64,000 nt of DNA from Artemia franciscana (taxonomy: Eukaryota > Arthropoda > Branchiopoda > Anostraca > Artemiidae). Shown here piece by piece: positions 11,342 through 23,824 of the stretch. Below the pieces are notes generated by a model. It was not told the DNA's origin. It saw nothing but the letters and a program-made list of their open reading frames with translations, and searched no databases. The stretch covers positions 48,023,490 through 48,087,489 of the forward strand of contig NC_088866.1 of assembly GCF_032884065.1 (NCBI RefSeq), given 5' to 3'. The stretch's first letter is position 1, and each line of letters begins with the position of its first letter. A program made the position numbers and the translations under genes.

Positions 11342-12654
11342 GAAATTGTGAACATTTTTCTATTCTATGGTCTGACATGGAATCAGCGGTAAATATTATT
11401 GGTTTAATTGTTCTATTTTATCCTTCGTTTGTTAAAGGCTCCGCCTTTTATTTTTGAGTTGTTATCTTTTAGATAATTTCTTTCTTAACGCTGTAGACAC
11501 CTAAAAGGAGAAAGTTTGATTTTTTTTCGCGGGTGGGGGGGGGGGGCTGCCAGTGTAATTTTCCAAAGATTCCGTCTTCTCTGGAATAACCAAGGATCGA
11601 GGGTCGGTATTTTCTGAATGGGTACCCAAAGAATCTAGGGAAAGTAAACCAGAAGAGTGTGCTAAAGCACATGGCTGGCTGCCCCCTTTCACTTCCTAGT
11701 TGAAGAAGTATGAAACACAGGTCAGGACCGCTGGTGCCATATTTCGTCAGTGTTGCCACGTTGAACCGTCGGTATAGATAAACCTAATCAATTAGTTAAA
11801 TTTGACAGTGTTTCTCTTTCACAAAAAATTAAAAATTACAATCTGTTGACTCCTCAAGACTAATACACTTTTAAAGGAATTGCTGCCTCTTCTTAAGATC
11901 TTTGGTGTCATATGCTCTAGCTTATTTGTTTGGTTAATTTTGCTCACCTTTGTTTTATATTTTTTTCCCTATTTTTTAACTTGATGACCGGCACTATAGA
12001 AAACGGCATTACTGCATATAGATTTCTCTTTTATGAATAATTAATTACCAATTATTCTTCTTCTTTTTTAAGATATACTTGGCTGTGTCAGTTTCTAATT
12101 AACCAGTTGGAACAATTTTATTGGCATTTTTCAGTGTCCTTTAGACTTTAAACTAATTCAAATGATTGACATTTATTGATTCAATTTTTTATTATTCTCC
12201 ATTTTTGTTGCAATTGTTCTCGCAGCCTGCCCTCGCAAGTTTAGCTTCTGGTCTGTTGTTGGCTAATTTCGTATTTTGGTTCATAATTAATGATTGTGCT
12301 AATACTGCTATTTGGGTACCTTTTAACCCTCAAATAACACTGGGTACAAAAATGATTCTCATTATTTTAGATATTTTTCACTTAGGAAAACTTAGCGTGT
12401 GAAACTTCGAGTTAGTAAAATAGAACCTAAATTTTGAGTCACGATCTTTTTACTGAATAATTCCGCAAACTTTACTGATTTCGACTGAAAAACTTAAAAA
12501 TCTGATAAGTCTAGTTCCAGAGGTTTAACTTATAAATACCCTTCATAAATTTGTCTGATATGATGTCTTCTTCTTCTTCACTGATTAATCTTGCCGAACG
12601 CTTCTATTCTAGTTTAGGCTGTAAAGTTTTTTTTCGATATGTAAAAGTTTAGAC
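11337..12654. other. Intergenic, with one unexplained short frame
   Basis: Mostly non-coding. A 78-codon frame at 12166-12402 is preceded internally by TTGTTCTCGCAG (a plausible acceptor near 12226). It then encodes a hydrophobic stretch, ALASLASGLLLANFVFWFII, that could span a membrane. There is no recognised homologue and no donor or partner exon, so I do not call it a gene. Confidence 0.3.
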
Positions 12655-14745
12655 CAAAATACCAAACAGTTCAGTAAGGTGTGATGCGGCTCAGTAGAAG
12701 CCAAAACTGTAAGGAAAAGAGTCTTGATAATAATAGATACATTAAAAGAATCGAATTTTCATGCTTACTCAAAATATATAAAATTCGTGAAGTTTAATGT
12801 TACCCATCAAAAGTTACGAGCCTTAGAAAATTTGACGAATTTTTGAAAAAAGGGGGGACAACCCTAAGAAATCAAGTGATCGTAATGAAAATCACACCAT
12901 CAGATTTGGGATATCAAAGAACCCTACTAAAGAAGTTTCAAGCTCCTTTATGCGAAAAGGTAGAATTTAGAATTTATTTATTATTTATTATTAGAACAAT
13001 GATTGTCATGGCCATGTAAAATATCACTAAAATTGTGAGAAAAAGAAGGAGCACTCAAGCAGCTCATATCACAGTTAGGTTAGGTTAGGTTAGCGAAAAT
13101 GTAGAAATTAGAATTTATTTATTATTTATTATTAGAACAATGATTGTCATGGCCATGTAAAATATCACAAAAATTGTGAGAAAAAGAAGGAGCACTCAAG
13201 CAGCTCATATCACAGTTAGGTTAGGTTAGGTTAGCGAAAATGTAGTAATTAGAATTTATTTATTATTTATTATTAGAACAATGATTGTCATGGCCATGTA
13301 AAATATCACAAAAATTGTGAGAAAAAGAAGGAGCGCTCAAGCAGCTCATATCACAGTTAGGTTAGGTTATGTTAGCGAAAATGTAGAAATTAGAATTTAT
13401 TTATTATTTATTATTAGAACAATGATTGTCATGGCCATGTAAAATATCACAAAAATTGTGAGAAAAAGAAGGAGCACTCAAGCAGCTCATATCACAGTTA
13501 GGTTAGGTTAGGTTAGGTATGCGAAAATGTAGAAATTAGAATTTATTTATTATTTATTATTAGAACAATGATTGTCATGGCCATGTAAAATATCACAAAA
13601 ATTGTGAGAAAAAGAAGGAGCACTCAAGCAGCTCATATCACAGTTAGGTTAGGTTAGCGAAAATGTAGAAATTAGAATTTATTTATTATTTATTATTAGA
13701 ACAATGACTGTCATGGCCATGTAAAATATCACAAAAATTGTGAGAAAAAGAAGGAGCACTCAAGGAGCTCAGATCACAGTTAGGTTAGGTTAGGTTAGAA
13801 GCAAGAGCACGGATGCGTGTTTATTTGTTGTTTCTTTTTGCTTTCCCCTGGAGTGAACGTATCAAACAAGTGATCCTAGAAGATCTGTAGAGGGTCCATT
13901 TTATCAAAAAAAAGTTATAGTGCCATTTTTAAGTGACTAAAAATGTCGGAGGGTAACTAGCCCCCCTTCCATCCTCTTTTTTATCCAAAATTGCCTGATC
14001 AAATTTTTGAGACAGTCATTTCCTTCAGTGTGGTCGAAAGATCTAATAACTATGTTTTTGAGGATAACTTGATCCCCTACAGCCCCCGGGGGAGGGGCTG
14101 CAAGTTATTAACATTGTTCCGTTACTTACATATAGCATTGGCTATTGGCAAGTGTAAAGATATCTTCTTTCGGGGGGGGGGGTATTTTTCTTGTGGGGCT
14201 GCTTACGTTGGAGATTTTTTCCATGGATAAGTTCGTGGGGAAGGGAATTTTCCATGGGAGCGGGAGCCGGATTTCCCAGCATTAATTAGAAACTCTCAGA
14301 AATTAAATAAAACAAAATAGGTTTTTCAACAGAAAAGAGTAGTATCAAAACTTAAAACGAACAGAAATTATTACGTACAGGAGGGGGTTGTCCCCTCCTC
14401 GGTACTTCGCTCTTTACGCTAAAGTGTTTTGGAATTGTAAAAAATTACAGTTTAATTATTTTTATTATAGACCGTTTAATTATTATATTAATTTGTTGAC
14501 CGGTTAATTATAGTATATTAATTATATTATATTAATTATTTAATAGACCGGTTAATTATTATATAATAGACCACTTTAATTATTCTAATTAAACGGTCCT
14601 TGTGCATCAAGAGTTATCTATATATAATTTGAACAAAAAGTCGAACTTTAGCGTAAAGAGAGGGGCCAACCCCCTCAGATACGTAACAATTTCTGTTCGT
14701 TTTAAGTTTTAATGTTGTTCCTTACTTTCAGTTAAAAAAGTTTGA
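12655..14745 (+). repeat. RepA copy 1 (dispersed foldback repeat) with a satellite inside
   Basis: This belongs to a family seen at least six times in the window. It opens with a segment like AGTAAGGAGCGACCCGGCTC and runs through a non-coding body with G- and C-runs. It ends in two inverted arms of about 100 bp: the left arm carries AAAACGAACAGAAATTATTACG and CTCTTTACGCTAAAGT, the right arm the reverse complement. Here the arms are at about 14340-14425 and 14640-14745. No coding capacity is visible, so it is probably a non-autonomous DNA element. An expanded satellite sits at 12966-13797. Confidence 0.75.
12966..13797. repeat. 141-bp satellite with TTAGG blocks, about six units
   Basis: Each unit contains AATTTATTTATTATTTATTA, GAACAATGATTGTCATGG and AAGAAGGAGCACTCAAGCAG, then GTTAGG repeats. 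Measured from the GAACAATG landmark (12994, 13135, 13276, 13417, 13563, 13699), the unit lengths are 141, 141, 141, 146 and 136 bp. The differences are single TTAGG units. Junctions carry two to four TTAGG copies, with variants TTATG and TATGCG. Confidence 0.95.
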
Positions 14746-15541
14746 TTTTTATTTAACACTCTTGAAGGACAGAAATACTAAATGGCAGAATAGTATTTTA
14801 ATTTTGAATATTAAGTTAATGAGGCAGTAATTTTCTTATAAGAAAGTATCCAAATTTTGCTATGCTATTAGTTAAAATTGGCTGCAACCATGGGTACTTT
14901 ACTCGCATGAAAGCAGTGCTTAGGAAAATATTTTAAGATTTCAACTTAAAGGCAACTGTTAGCTTTCTCATGGAATATAAATTTCGTCTAAATTCAAAAC
15001 CTCCCCTGAAAACCAAATACCCAGCGCTATCTATAATTTGTACTGATTGATTATTGTGGTGCTAGGTATGCAAGTTAAAGACTACTACCAGGAGATCAAG
15101 CTTTGCTCCTTGAAAAGAAAGACAGTCTTTTTTTTTTTTTACAGAATAATTTCAATTTCATTTTCACATATTCTGTAAACCTTGTTGCATATTTATACCT
15201 ACAAATTATTCTACACTGTCGACAATCAAATTATATCGCAGTATACTTTTAAAATATTTTAAAAAGGCTTTTATTAGGTAGCATGCCAATTTTCAGAAAG
15301 AAAATATAGTACTGTTTTCGAGAAAAAAAATACGGATAAATAAAAAAATATACGTGTTGGCTATAAGAACTAACCGCTTTTGCAGGGGGGTATGGTACAC
15401 CACTAAGTGTATTTTAGGGTCTTAAATCTATTTTTGCGTGCGTTTTAAGAATATATTTGAGAGGAGGTTCCTTTATTTAATATGAAGCATCCCCCTTCTC
15501 ATGTTCAGGTATAATGTTATAAATATTTCAGAAAAATTGAA
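14746..15541. other. Region upstream of NHEJ1
   Basis: No gene or clear promoter motif seen. There is an in-frame stop (TAA) at 15512-15514 ahead of the NHEJ1 ATG. A TTTCAG at 15526-15531 could be an acceptor for a 5' exon not identified here. Confidence 0.4.
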
Positions 15542-15688
15542 ATGACTCCTTGGGTGAAGTGGAGCGAATCTTCAGATTTGTGCTTTAAATTTTCCTCTGC
15601 TGAAAGCTCCTATTCCATAAGCTTTACTAATTTAAGCTGTGTCTGGAAGGAAGAGAAGACCGACGATGAGATTAGTCAAAAATCTGAG
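15542..15688 (+). CDS. NHEJ1: NHEJ1/XLF exon 1 (residues 1-49)
   Basis: NHEJ1 (XLF, Cernunnos) is the nuclear scaffold that, with XRCC4, bridges DNA ends for ligase IV in non-homologous end joining. This exon encodes MTPWVKW..., matching the family's MxPW start of the globular head, then LSCVWKEE. The GTAAGC donor at 15689 follows Glu49. The exon is 147 nt, phase 0, and joins exon 2 at 21850, also phase 0. Six exons join without a frame break to about 276 aa, close to the vertebrate length of 299. Vertebrate XLF has about ten residues before this Met, and TTTCAG lies just upstream (15526-15531), so a short upstream exon is possible. Confidence 0.88.
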
Positions 15689-15694
15689 GTAAGC

Positions 15695-16969
15695 AAGACT
15701 GTTAACCATTTCCATGATGTCTTGATTTCTCTAAAGAAAAAGTAATTTCTGAATCACCCCTATAGAGATTTGCCATATAATGCAGTATTTTTTTTTATCA
15801 TTGATTATCGTACTTTACACTCTTTTGTGGTCAAATTTGGTTTAAATTTGTGGCCCATTCCACTTCCAAAATCTTAAGTTCTACAGAATTTCTGGGCATT
15901 TCTCTTTCAGATTATCAAATAAAATTTATATTTAATATTGACCACATCCGAAAAAAATAGTTCTGGGTAAGCACCTGGGCTGTCTACGCAAAATAATTCA
16001 AGACATCCATGTCTATAATTTTGAAATTTGAAGTTTAAAAATTGTATTAGAGAAGTATCATAAACAGAAAGAAAAATCAGCTTTTCCATGATGATTGAAA
16101 ATTTGGTTGGGCACAGATGAAAATCATAAGCATGCGTGAAAACAAGATACAGAGGGGTATGCAGGAGACTACATGGAGAGGGAATGGAAAATTCACCAAA
16201 ACATAAAAAAGAAAATGATAGAAGCATTTCAGGAAACAACGTGTAAATCTCAAAGAATGGGTGACTGATAAAAGTGATAAAACAGTCAGCTCAAATGGAG
16301 CTAGCTCTTGAAGCTAGATCCTCAATGTTCCGTTGCCTCAATACCCCTCAATACCTCAATACAATGATCCTCAATACCCCTACCAAATTTGTAGTGTCAA
16401 GACGAGGTCTATGATTATGACCAATAAAATTGAAAATAAGAGGCACTCCACTCCCCTCACTCCACTCCAGCAAACCACTCTTTCTGTTCATTTTGTTCAT
16501 CACTACTGCCCTCCATTATGCCATTATACTGCCCTCTGTACAACTGCCCTCCATTTGGGTCTTTGATTATCTTTAAGATTTTCTCATGGTTTCTGTAAAT
16601 CCAAAGAAGTTCCTATGTCCCGCGACAGAGTGAACCAAAAACTTTCAAAAAATCTATGAAAACGAAGTTGATTTCATTTACATTCATTTGGTTCACAAAG
16701 CTGTCTCTACAGGCTAAAGGTTTTGTCACAACATAATCGACTTGGTTAAAAACTGGTTTTTCTTCTCTTAGCACAGGATATACATGTCTTTGAATTCTAT
16801 TTATCGTTATTTGGAAAAGGAATCATAATTCTAATCGTCTAAAGTATCAACATACGCCTTACTGCAAAAAATCCACTAGTATCAATATTTAAAAATTTTT
16901 CACTTTTTTTGTATATTTTTTTCTAACTTCACAGATACACTTGGTTTCCTACATATACGATTTTCAAAC
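15695..16969. other. NHEJ1 intron 1, 5' part
   Basis: No exon or named repeat recognised. 16330-16400 has a short CCTCAATAC tandem run. The minus-strand frame at 15907-16239 has no recognisable domain. Confidence 0.4.
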
Positions 16970-18295
16970 AGTTCGTGGTAACGAACTGGAAATAAAGAGC
17001 GACGCAGTTCAATAGTATTAGAAACTCCAAAAAAATGTAATTTTGATACCAACAGACATCAAAAGAACCGACTTATTATGTTGATTCCAAATATATAAGG
17101 TTCATAAAGTTCAGTGTTACCCATCAAAGGCTACAAGCCTAAGAAAATTTGTGTGATTTTTGAAAAAGGGAGGAAACATCCCCTAAAAGTCAAAGAATCT
17201 TAATGAAAACCACAAAATCAGATTCAGCGTATCAGAAAACTACTTTAGAGATTTCAAGCTCCAATCTGCAAAAATGTAGAACATTGTATTTTTTTTTCCA
17301 GAAGAAAGATCACAGGTGAGTTTATTTGTTTTGTTCCAAGGGATTGTATCGACCCACTGGTCCTAGAATATCGGAAGAGAATTCATTTGAACAGATATTA
17401 AAAGTTCTAATGCCCTTTTTAAGTGACCAAATAGATTGCAGGGCAACTAGGCCCCCTCCCTCGCCCTATTTTTCTCAAAATTGTCCGATACAAATTTTGA
17501 GATAGTTGAAAGGCACAATAACTATGCTTTTGGAGATGACATGACCTCTCGCGGCCCCTGGGGATAGGTCTTTAAGTTATGAAATTTGCCCATTGTTTAC
17601 GTATAGTGTTTGTTATTGGGAAGTATGCATACATTTTTCGGTGGGGGGGGGGGTTTTCTGCTTTTGAAGAGTTCTCATGGCAAGAACTTCTTATGGAGAG
17701 GGAAGTTTCCAGGGGGTGAACTTTTCAGAGAAAATTTTAAACTGGGAGGATTCGCGTAAATTTTTATACAAAATTCTTTTTATATGTCTTGTTTTTTCTT
17801 TGCCGACTCAATTTTACGCGTGGAGATATTTTGGATAATTTTTCCCGGGTAAATTTTCATCGCGAATGAATTGTTTAGATGATATTTTCATGGGTAGGGG
17901 GGATTTTTCTGTGGAGCCAAATATCCGGACAGTATTTAAAGACGATCAGAAACTAAATTAAAAAAAAAACAAGTTCTTTTCAATTTAAAGTAAGGAGCAA
18001 CATTAAAACTTAGGCTAAAACGAACAGAAGTTATTACGTTTATGAGGGGGTTTGTCCCCTCCTCAACATCTCGTTCTTTACGCTAAAGTTTTAATTTTGT
18101 TGCAGTTGCTTAAAAACGACCCCTGAAACACAAGGGTCTTTTAATAACGATAATAAGAAGCTTTTTCAAAACTACTAAAAAACTTTGTCTTTAAGAGCGA
18201 GGTGTTGAGGAGTCGGTATCCCACCTCATATACGTAATAATTTCTGTTCGTTTTAAGTTTTAATGTTGCTCCTTATTTACTGTTGATAAAACTTT
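16970..18295 (+). repeat. RepA copy 2
   Basis: Begins with a GGTAACGAACTGGAAATAAA start (a variant of the AACTGTAGTAAGGAGCGAC start) and has the same body as the other copies. The inverted arms lie at about 17985-18085 (TTACGCTAAAGTTTTAATTT) and 18187-18295 (GAGCGAGGTGTTGAGGAGTC). It lies in NHEJ1 intron 1. Confidence 0.75.
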
Positions 18296-18659
18296 GTTTA
18301 TATTTAATTCGCAATCGAACACGATTATTCGGCCAATATCGGACGCAAATAGATTATCTATTGTGACCCCTATAATAACTATCGCGTCGATAACCGAATT
18401 TTTTTGACCCAGTGAAATTTTTATTAAATTAATATTTTTATTAAATTTAAAATATTTAAACTAATTTTTATTAAATAAATTTTCTTAGTGCACATATGTT
18501 GTGAAGATTCATCGAATTTCAGAAGTAATTGGACACACAGCTATTTATATTAGGACCAGGTTTAATTGCTAGCTTGTATACTATTCCTAGAACAAAAGTA
18601 TTTCAAAATTTTCAGGTGCTTGGCGCATTCCAGGCATTGAAACGGGCATTTTGTAATGT

Positions 18660-19860
18660 ATACTAAATATATATGTTTCATTAAGTTTGGTCTTACTCAT
18701 CAAAGGTTACAAGCCTGAGAAAATTTTCCGGATTCTCGAAAAAGGGGAAAATATCCCGTAAGAGTCAAATAATTCTGATGAAAATCACAGCAGCATATTC
18801 AGCGTACCATAGACGTCTACTTTAGAGGTTCCAAGCTCCTATCTGCAAAAATGTGTAACTTTTTATTTTTGCCAGAAGAAAGATTACGGATGCACATTTT
18901 TTTTCAGGGGTGATCGTATCAATTCAGTGGTCCTACAATATCTGGAAGGGGTTCGTTTGAACGGAAAGTAAAAGTTCTAGCACCCTTTTTAAAAGTGATA
19001 AAAAAAACTGGAGGACAACTAAGCCCCCTCCCACGCCTTTTTTCTCAAAATCATCCGATCAAAATTTTAAGATAGTCATTGGTTTAAACATAGTTGAAAG
19101 TCTGAACGACTATGCTTTTGGAGATATCCTGACCCCCAACAGCCCCTGAAGAAAGGTCTTTAAGTTATGAAATTTGCCCAATGTTTACAAATAGTATTTT
19201 TTATTGGGAAGTATGCATACATTTTTTGGGTGGGAAAAGGGAAATTTTCTGATCGTGGTATTTTTCAAGGGGATAATTTTCCATGGGGAGGGAAGTTTCC
19301 AGGGGATGTATTTTCAGGGGAAACTTTACGCTGTGGGAATTTACCAGAATTCTTATTCGAAATTCTCTTGCTTTCTTGCTTTCTCTGTGCCAACTCAATA
19401 TTACGCTTGGAAGTGTTAAAGGTAATTGTCCGGGGTAAATTTTCACCAAGATTGAATTGTCTAGAGAATAGTTTCATTGGTTGGGGGATTTCTTGATGGA
19501 TGTGGGGCCATATTCCCTAGCATTATTTAAAAAATGATCAGAAATTAAATAAAAAGACACGTTTTTTCACCTGAAAGTAAGGAGCAACAATAAAACTTAA
19601 AACAAACAAAACTGTTATGTTTATGGGGAGGGTTGCTCCTCCTCAACATCTCACTCTCTCTACTAAAGTCTGAATTCTTTCCTAATTCTTTAAGAACGGT
19701 TCCTGAAACATTATATTTGTTTAATTGGAGCAATAAGAAACTTTTTTTTAAAAGTCCTAGAAAATTTTAGCGTAAAGAGTGAGGTGTTGAAGTGAAGCGA
19801 TCCCCCTCATTTACGCAATAATTTCTCTTCGCTGAAAGTTTTAATGTTGGATTAAGCACG
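18660..19860 (+). repeat. RepA copy 3, 5'-truncated
   Basis: Lacks the first about 100 bp. The body resumes with CATCAAAGGTTACAAGCCTG and ends in inverted arms at about 19560-19665 and 19765-19860. Open frames here, such as 19167-19496, are by-products of this body. Confidence 0.75.
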
Positions 19861-20009
19861 GTATCTGTACTATAAAATCTCGATTACAAGCATACGATGG
19901 TGGCTGGCGTTCACCCCCTGGTGCTTATCCTTCCGGAAAACACCCCACCACCCGCGGAAAATACCCCCTCCCCCCGCGGAAAATTTGTTTCTTAGGCATG
20001 GGTGTTCTG

Positions 20010-20472
20010 AAAAACAGATGAAGATCTGCTTGATGTTTTCCAGAGAAACTGCCCGCGGATTATTCTGGGTAACCGCCTGATGGACCGTATTTCAAATAGT
20101 AGGCTGCAAAAAAAGTGCGGTTCAATCCCGCTTTCTAGGGCTATACTGAGAGAAAGATTGAGATGGCTTCGGCAAGTTCTGTGGCTGAAGGATGACGGAT
20201 TGCCGAAGGTTGTCCTTTTCAGCCAACCGTCCAGGGTTAAACAGAAAGCAGGTCGTCCGTGGTTAGGGTTGGGAGGATGTCATAAAGAAATATTTAAGGG
20301 AAATGAACACTTCCTGGGAGGGTATAAAGAGGGAGGGAAATGAAAACTTCCTGGGAGGGTATAAAGAGGGCGGCTATGAATAGATTGGGATGGCGGAGGA
20401 GCGTGCGTAGCTGTCTTGACCTCAGTCGGCTTGATGCTTGTGGTTGTGAGTTGTTAGTAGAAGTAGTAGTAA

Positions 20473-20534
<62 letters not shown>

Positions 20535-20535
20535 T
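20010..20535 (+). mobile_element. LINE 3' fragment with (TAG)n tail
   Basis: The plus strand encodes the end of a LINE ORF2: KTDEDLLDVFQRNCPRIILG, then LMDRISNSRLQKKCGSIPLS, then RERLRWLRQV. This is the C-terminal tail after the reverse transcriptase in RTE-like elements. A 39-bp tandem duplication at about 20301-20378 (CTTCCTGGGAGGGTATAAAG) breaks it. It ends in a TAG trinucleotide array at 20457-20535. The same tail recurs at 44.8, 53.5, 57.3, 58.1 (-), 60.0 and 61.6 kb. Confidence 0.85.
20457..20535. repeat. (TAG)n microsatellite
   Basis: About 25 TAG units form the 3' tail of the LINE fragment. The poly-Val and poly-Leu frames here are artefacts. Confidence 0.97.
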
Positions 20536-21849
20536 TTGATCATTTTTACTTGACTTGGGAATGTCGGCTCCAATCCCCCTCCCCCCTAAGATCTTGACGA
20601 GATTGCAGTCTTGGTTAAGTAGACAAGTTGACCTTAATTTGGTTTGACTGCTGGGGTGGAATTTTGCTTTCATTTTATCCATCCCTACATTTTGAAGTAC
20701 CTCAAAAGACAAGTGTGCTGCGGTTTTGGGTCAAACATTGTTGCCAAACGCTAGGTAATGCTGGTGATTTTTATTTCCGACTCTAGATTTGGTTTTTATT
20801 CATGCTTCTTGGGTTTTAGCACCTAAATTAGTGACCAGGAGGTTCAGTTTCAAACGCAGACTAGTAAGAATGACGTAATTGGTAATTGGCTAAATCGCCT
20901 AATGGGAGTCGTCGGGATTTAAGTGTCTCTTGTGCAAAAATAAGATAGTCGTTGTACTGTTTCAGTTCAGGCTTGGTGTATTAGTTTTAGTTTCGAAATG
21001 TCTTTGAATGAAAACAACATCATTTTCCAAAATATAATCATTTTCCAAATTTTAATCGTTTTCCAAACTTTAATGGAAACTTATTCATATGCGATTATTG
21101 TACAGAGGCTTGGATACTATGGAATCTTATGAAATTTGATCATCTAAACAATTTGCGTATTTTGGAAGCAGACAAATTATCTTTAGATTCGCATAGCGAG
21201 TTAGAATTAACTGACTGAATTAAATTTTAATTAACTGACTTGAATTAATTAGATTAACTTATTGAATTAACTGACTGAATTAAAATTTTTACTGAGTTAA
21301 AATTAACTCAGTTGAAAATTAACTGAGTAAATCCGCATAACGAGAAAATTTACTTACTATTCTGGAAAGTAGGCGAGTGGCTTTCGAATATTTTTTGATT
21401 ATCATCATTGAATAATAATAATAATTTTCATCGTTATTGTTGCTATTATAATTATTGTCTATTGCTAATATAGTTTATGTTTTCATTATAGTGTTTTCTT
21501 TCCAGTCCCATCTGCACTTTTCCCTTTTCCTAGTTTTATGCTCTAACTTCTTGTTTGTGTACAACCTACCTGAAAATAGGGTGGATCTCCCAAGAGTAGT
21601 TCAAATTCCCTTCCCCGTCTGAGAGCTATTACAAAAGTTGCTCGGAAATCTATTTTCTTGCATTTTTACTCCAATCCTAGAACCCCCCCCCTGTTTAATG
21701 GCCAGACTTATGTGTAAGGCAGCTATCTGACAATTTTGTTGTTGTTTTTCAATTTTATAGAAACTACATTCACTGGCTCAAGGCCTATTCTTAATTTTGT
21801 CCTTTTTCTGGAATGTCAACTGCATCAGTATAAGACTCTTTTTTTTCAG
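20536..21849. other. NHEJ1 intron 1, 3' part
   Basis: No gene seen. 21195-21330 has a degenerate repeat of TTAACTGACTGAATTAA. The intron ends in TTTTTTCAG at 21841-21849. Confidence 0.5.
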
Positions 21850-22053
21850 AACTTAAATCCATCAATCGAAGCTTCTAACAAACGTATTACCTCCATTGTG
21901 GGATCCGTAGTGAATGATGAGAAAGCCAGACAGAGTTCCTATGTTTATTTGTCTGAAGATGGTAACCGAAAACTGGTTATAAAAATGGAGCAGCGCCTTG
22001 AAAATCTTCCTTTTGTTTGGGAATTTGAGCCTGAGCTCCAAACGAAAGAACAG
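21850..22053 (+). CDS. NHEJ1: NHEJ1/XLF exon 2 (residues 50-117)
   Basis: 204 nt, phase 0 at both ends. It encodes NLNPSIEASNKRITSIVGSV and ends LENLPFVWEFEPELQTKEQ. The LPFxWxF signature closes the XLF head domain before the coiled coil; in vertebrate XLF this region contributes to the XRCC4 contact. The acceptor AG is at 21848-21849 and the donor CAG|GTTGGT at 22054. An upstream ATG at 21736 in the same frame is intronic. Confidence 0.93.
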
Positions 22054-23824
22054 GTTGGTATATTTACTTTATCTTGCTACTGCTACTGTTGACTGCATTA
22101 CCAGCATGATGCCAACACAGCTGTGCACGTTCCTCCTCTTTCCCAATCTGTTCAAAGCTTCCCTCTTTACACCCCCCCCCCCCCAATACGTTCCAATTTT
22201 CTTTAAATTCATTCTTACGACCTCCTCCTGTTCGGAGACAACTTGTTTTTCGTTTGGTATTTAAACTCTCAAGTTTAGTATTTAATTGTTCCAGGAAAGT
22301 TTCTCTCAAATTCTCATCCTGGAGTCTGCCAACATCATAAATTCCCGGGAGGTAGTTATACGGGTAGCCACTAGTATCTCCGTCAGTCGGTTCAACTGTA
22401 ACTGATACCCTGAACTTCTTTGTCCGGAAATGAGCAATTAATATTGTATTATTAATACCTTCCCAGTCTTATAAAAACTTAGCAGCTTCCTGCTATTTTT
22501 GATAAATAACAATATTCATTCCGAATTTTCCTAGAAAAAATATTTAGGTATTTATAATAATTTTTTGTTTATTTTGTAGTCAAATTAACTCTACATATTC
22601 TAATATTTTAAATATTATAAATATATTATAAATATTTAAAATATTTTAATTTTTCTGGATTGATCTTTATTGTTCTATATGTTGTTATGTTCTGTTATTT
22701 TTCTGTTTGTTTTGTTTCCTAGTAACAAATTGAAATAGATCTCTTCTGCTTCCTCTGCAACCCACTAAAAATCGCTTATGAAAACTGTTATTGGTTTTCA
22801 GACAACTCTTCACCCGCCTATTAAGTGATATTGTACTCTTTCTTTACTCTTTACTCATTTGTGTTTTTCATCTCATCGTTTTCATGTCCTTTCTAGTTCA
22901 ACTAATAGGGCTTTAAAATCTCCCAAATTATGTGCTATTTCACTCTGCTATTCTATCCCTCTCCATGTTAATTTGCAGTTTCTCAAAATACTTCTTTTAA
23001 TGTTGGTGTATTGGCTTTTTATTTTCTCCAATTTCAACTTTCTCTACTTTATTGTTGTTGCACGACCCTCTTTTTCTCCTTCTTTTTAGATATGTCCCTA
23101 CCATTCTCTTCCAGAATTTTTTTATATTTTAACCCAGATTTGTTTGTTTATTTTTTGTCGTTCAAGTATCCTTACGAGGTAGTAATTTACCTTGTGTTTT
23201 TATTTGTTCTGTGTACGTTAAGTACAATGGATCAATTTATTGATTGATTAACAGGATACAAATTAGACTAAAATTCATGTTTATAGTAAACATTTTGAAT
23301 GTAATTAAGCATGGTTAGGGAAAATTTTTGACGGTGATCTAATGAAAACGTAAGCCTGGTGAATTACTGAGGTATAAACTATGAACGCTCATAAAAGAAT
23401 TGAATACGGTTCCTGAAAAGATATCACCTGAACAGTTTATCGTTTGTATTATTTCTGATCCTCTATGCTCGAGTAGCCAAAATTTCACAGTGAAAATTAC
23501 CAGTTTTACCAAAATTACCAACAGAATGCTGGTAATTTGTTTGCATAAAGTTTTACCTTTTGTCAGCTTTGATGGTCATTTACTCCACCGGTTGAAATGA
23601 GAATTTGTCCGTCAGTTAAAATAAAAAGGTTGATGTGGAACCTTTTCTTGTTATCAGACTTCATTATTTAGGCCAATTTCTATTTCCTATAGGGAATATT
23701 TTTCTGTGGGGGGGGGGGCAGGTAGGTAATCTTAAGGTAAAACACATTATAGAGTATATGCCTCTCCCTTTTTTCCTGAGTATAGTTTTGTTAATAAAAT
23801 TATTACTAACTTATGTTTATCAAG
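22054..23824. other. NHEJ1 intron 2, 5' part
   Basis: No exon seen. The sequence includes C-runs near 22173, a TA-rich stretch near 22590-22650 and a G-run near 23707. Confidence 0.45.

Noticed and set aside
12966-13797. Possible CRISPR-like or regulatory array
   Set aside because: Units are contiguous satellite copies without unique spacers, in a eukaryotic context.
19167-19496. A 109-codon frame and its antisense partners
   Set aside because: They fall in the non-coding RepA body, whose other copies are not open.
20340-20712. Poly-Val and poly-Leu frames
   Set aside because: They are translations of the TAG array at the end of the LINE fragment.
21736-21849. Coding extension upstream of NHEJ1 exon 2
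   Set aside because: It is in frame but lies before a strong TTTTTTCAG acceptor, and phase 0 joining to exon 1 gives the family match.
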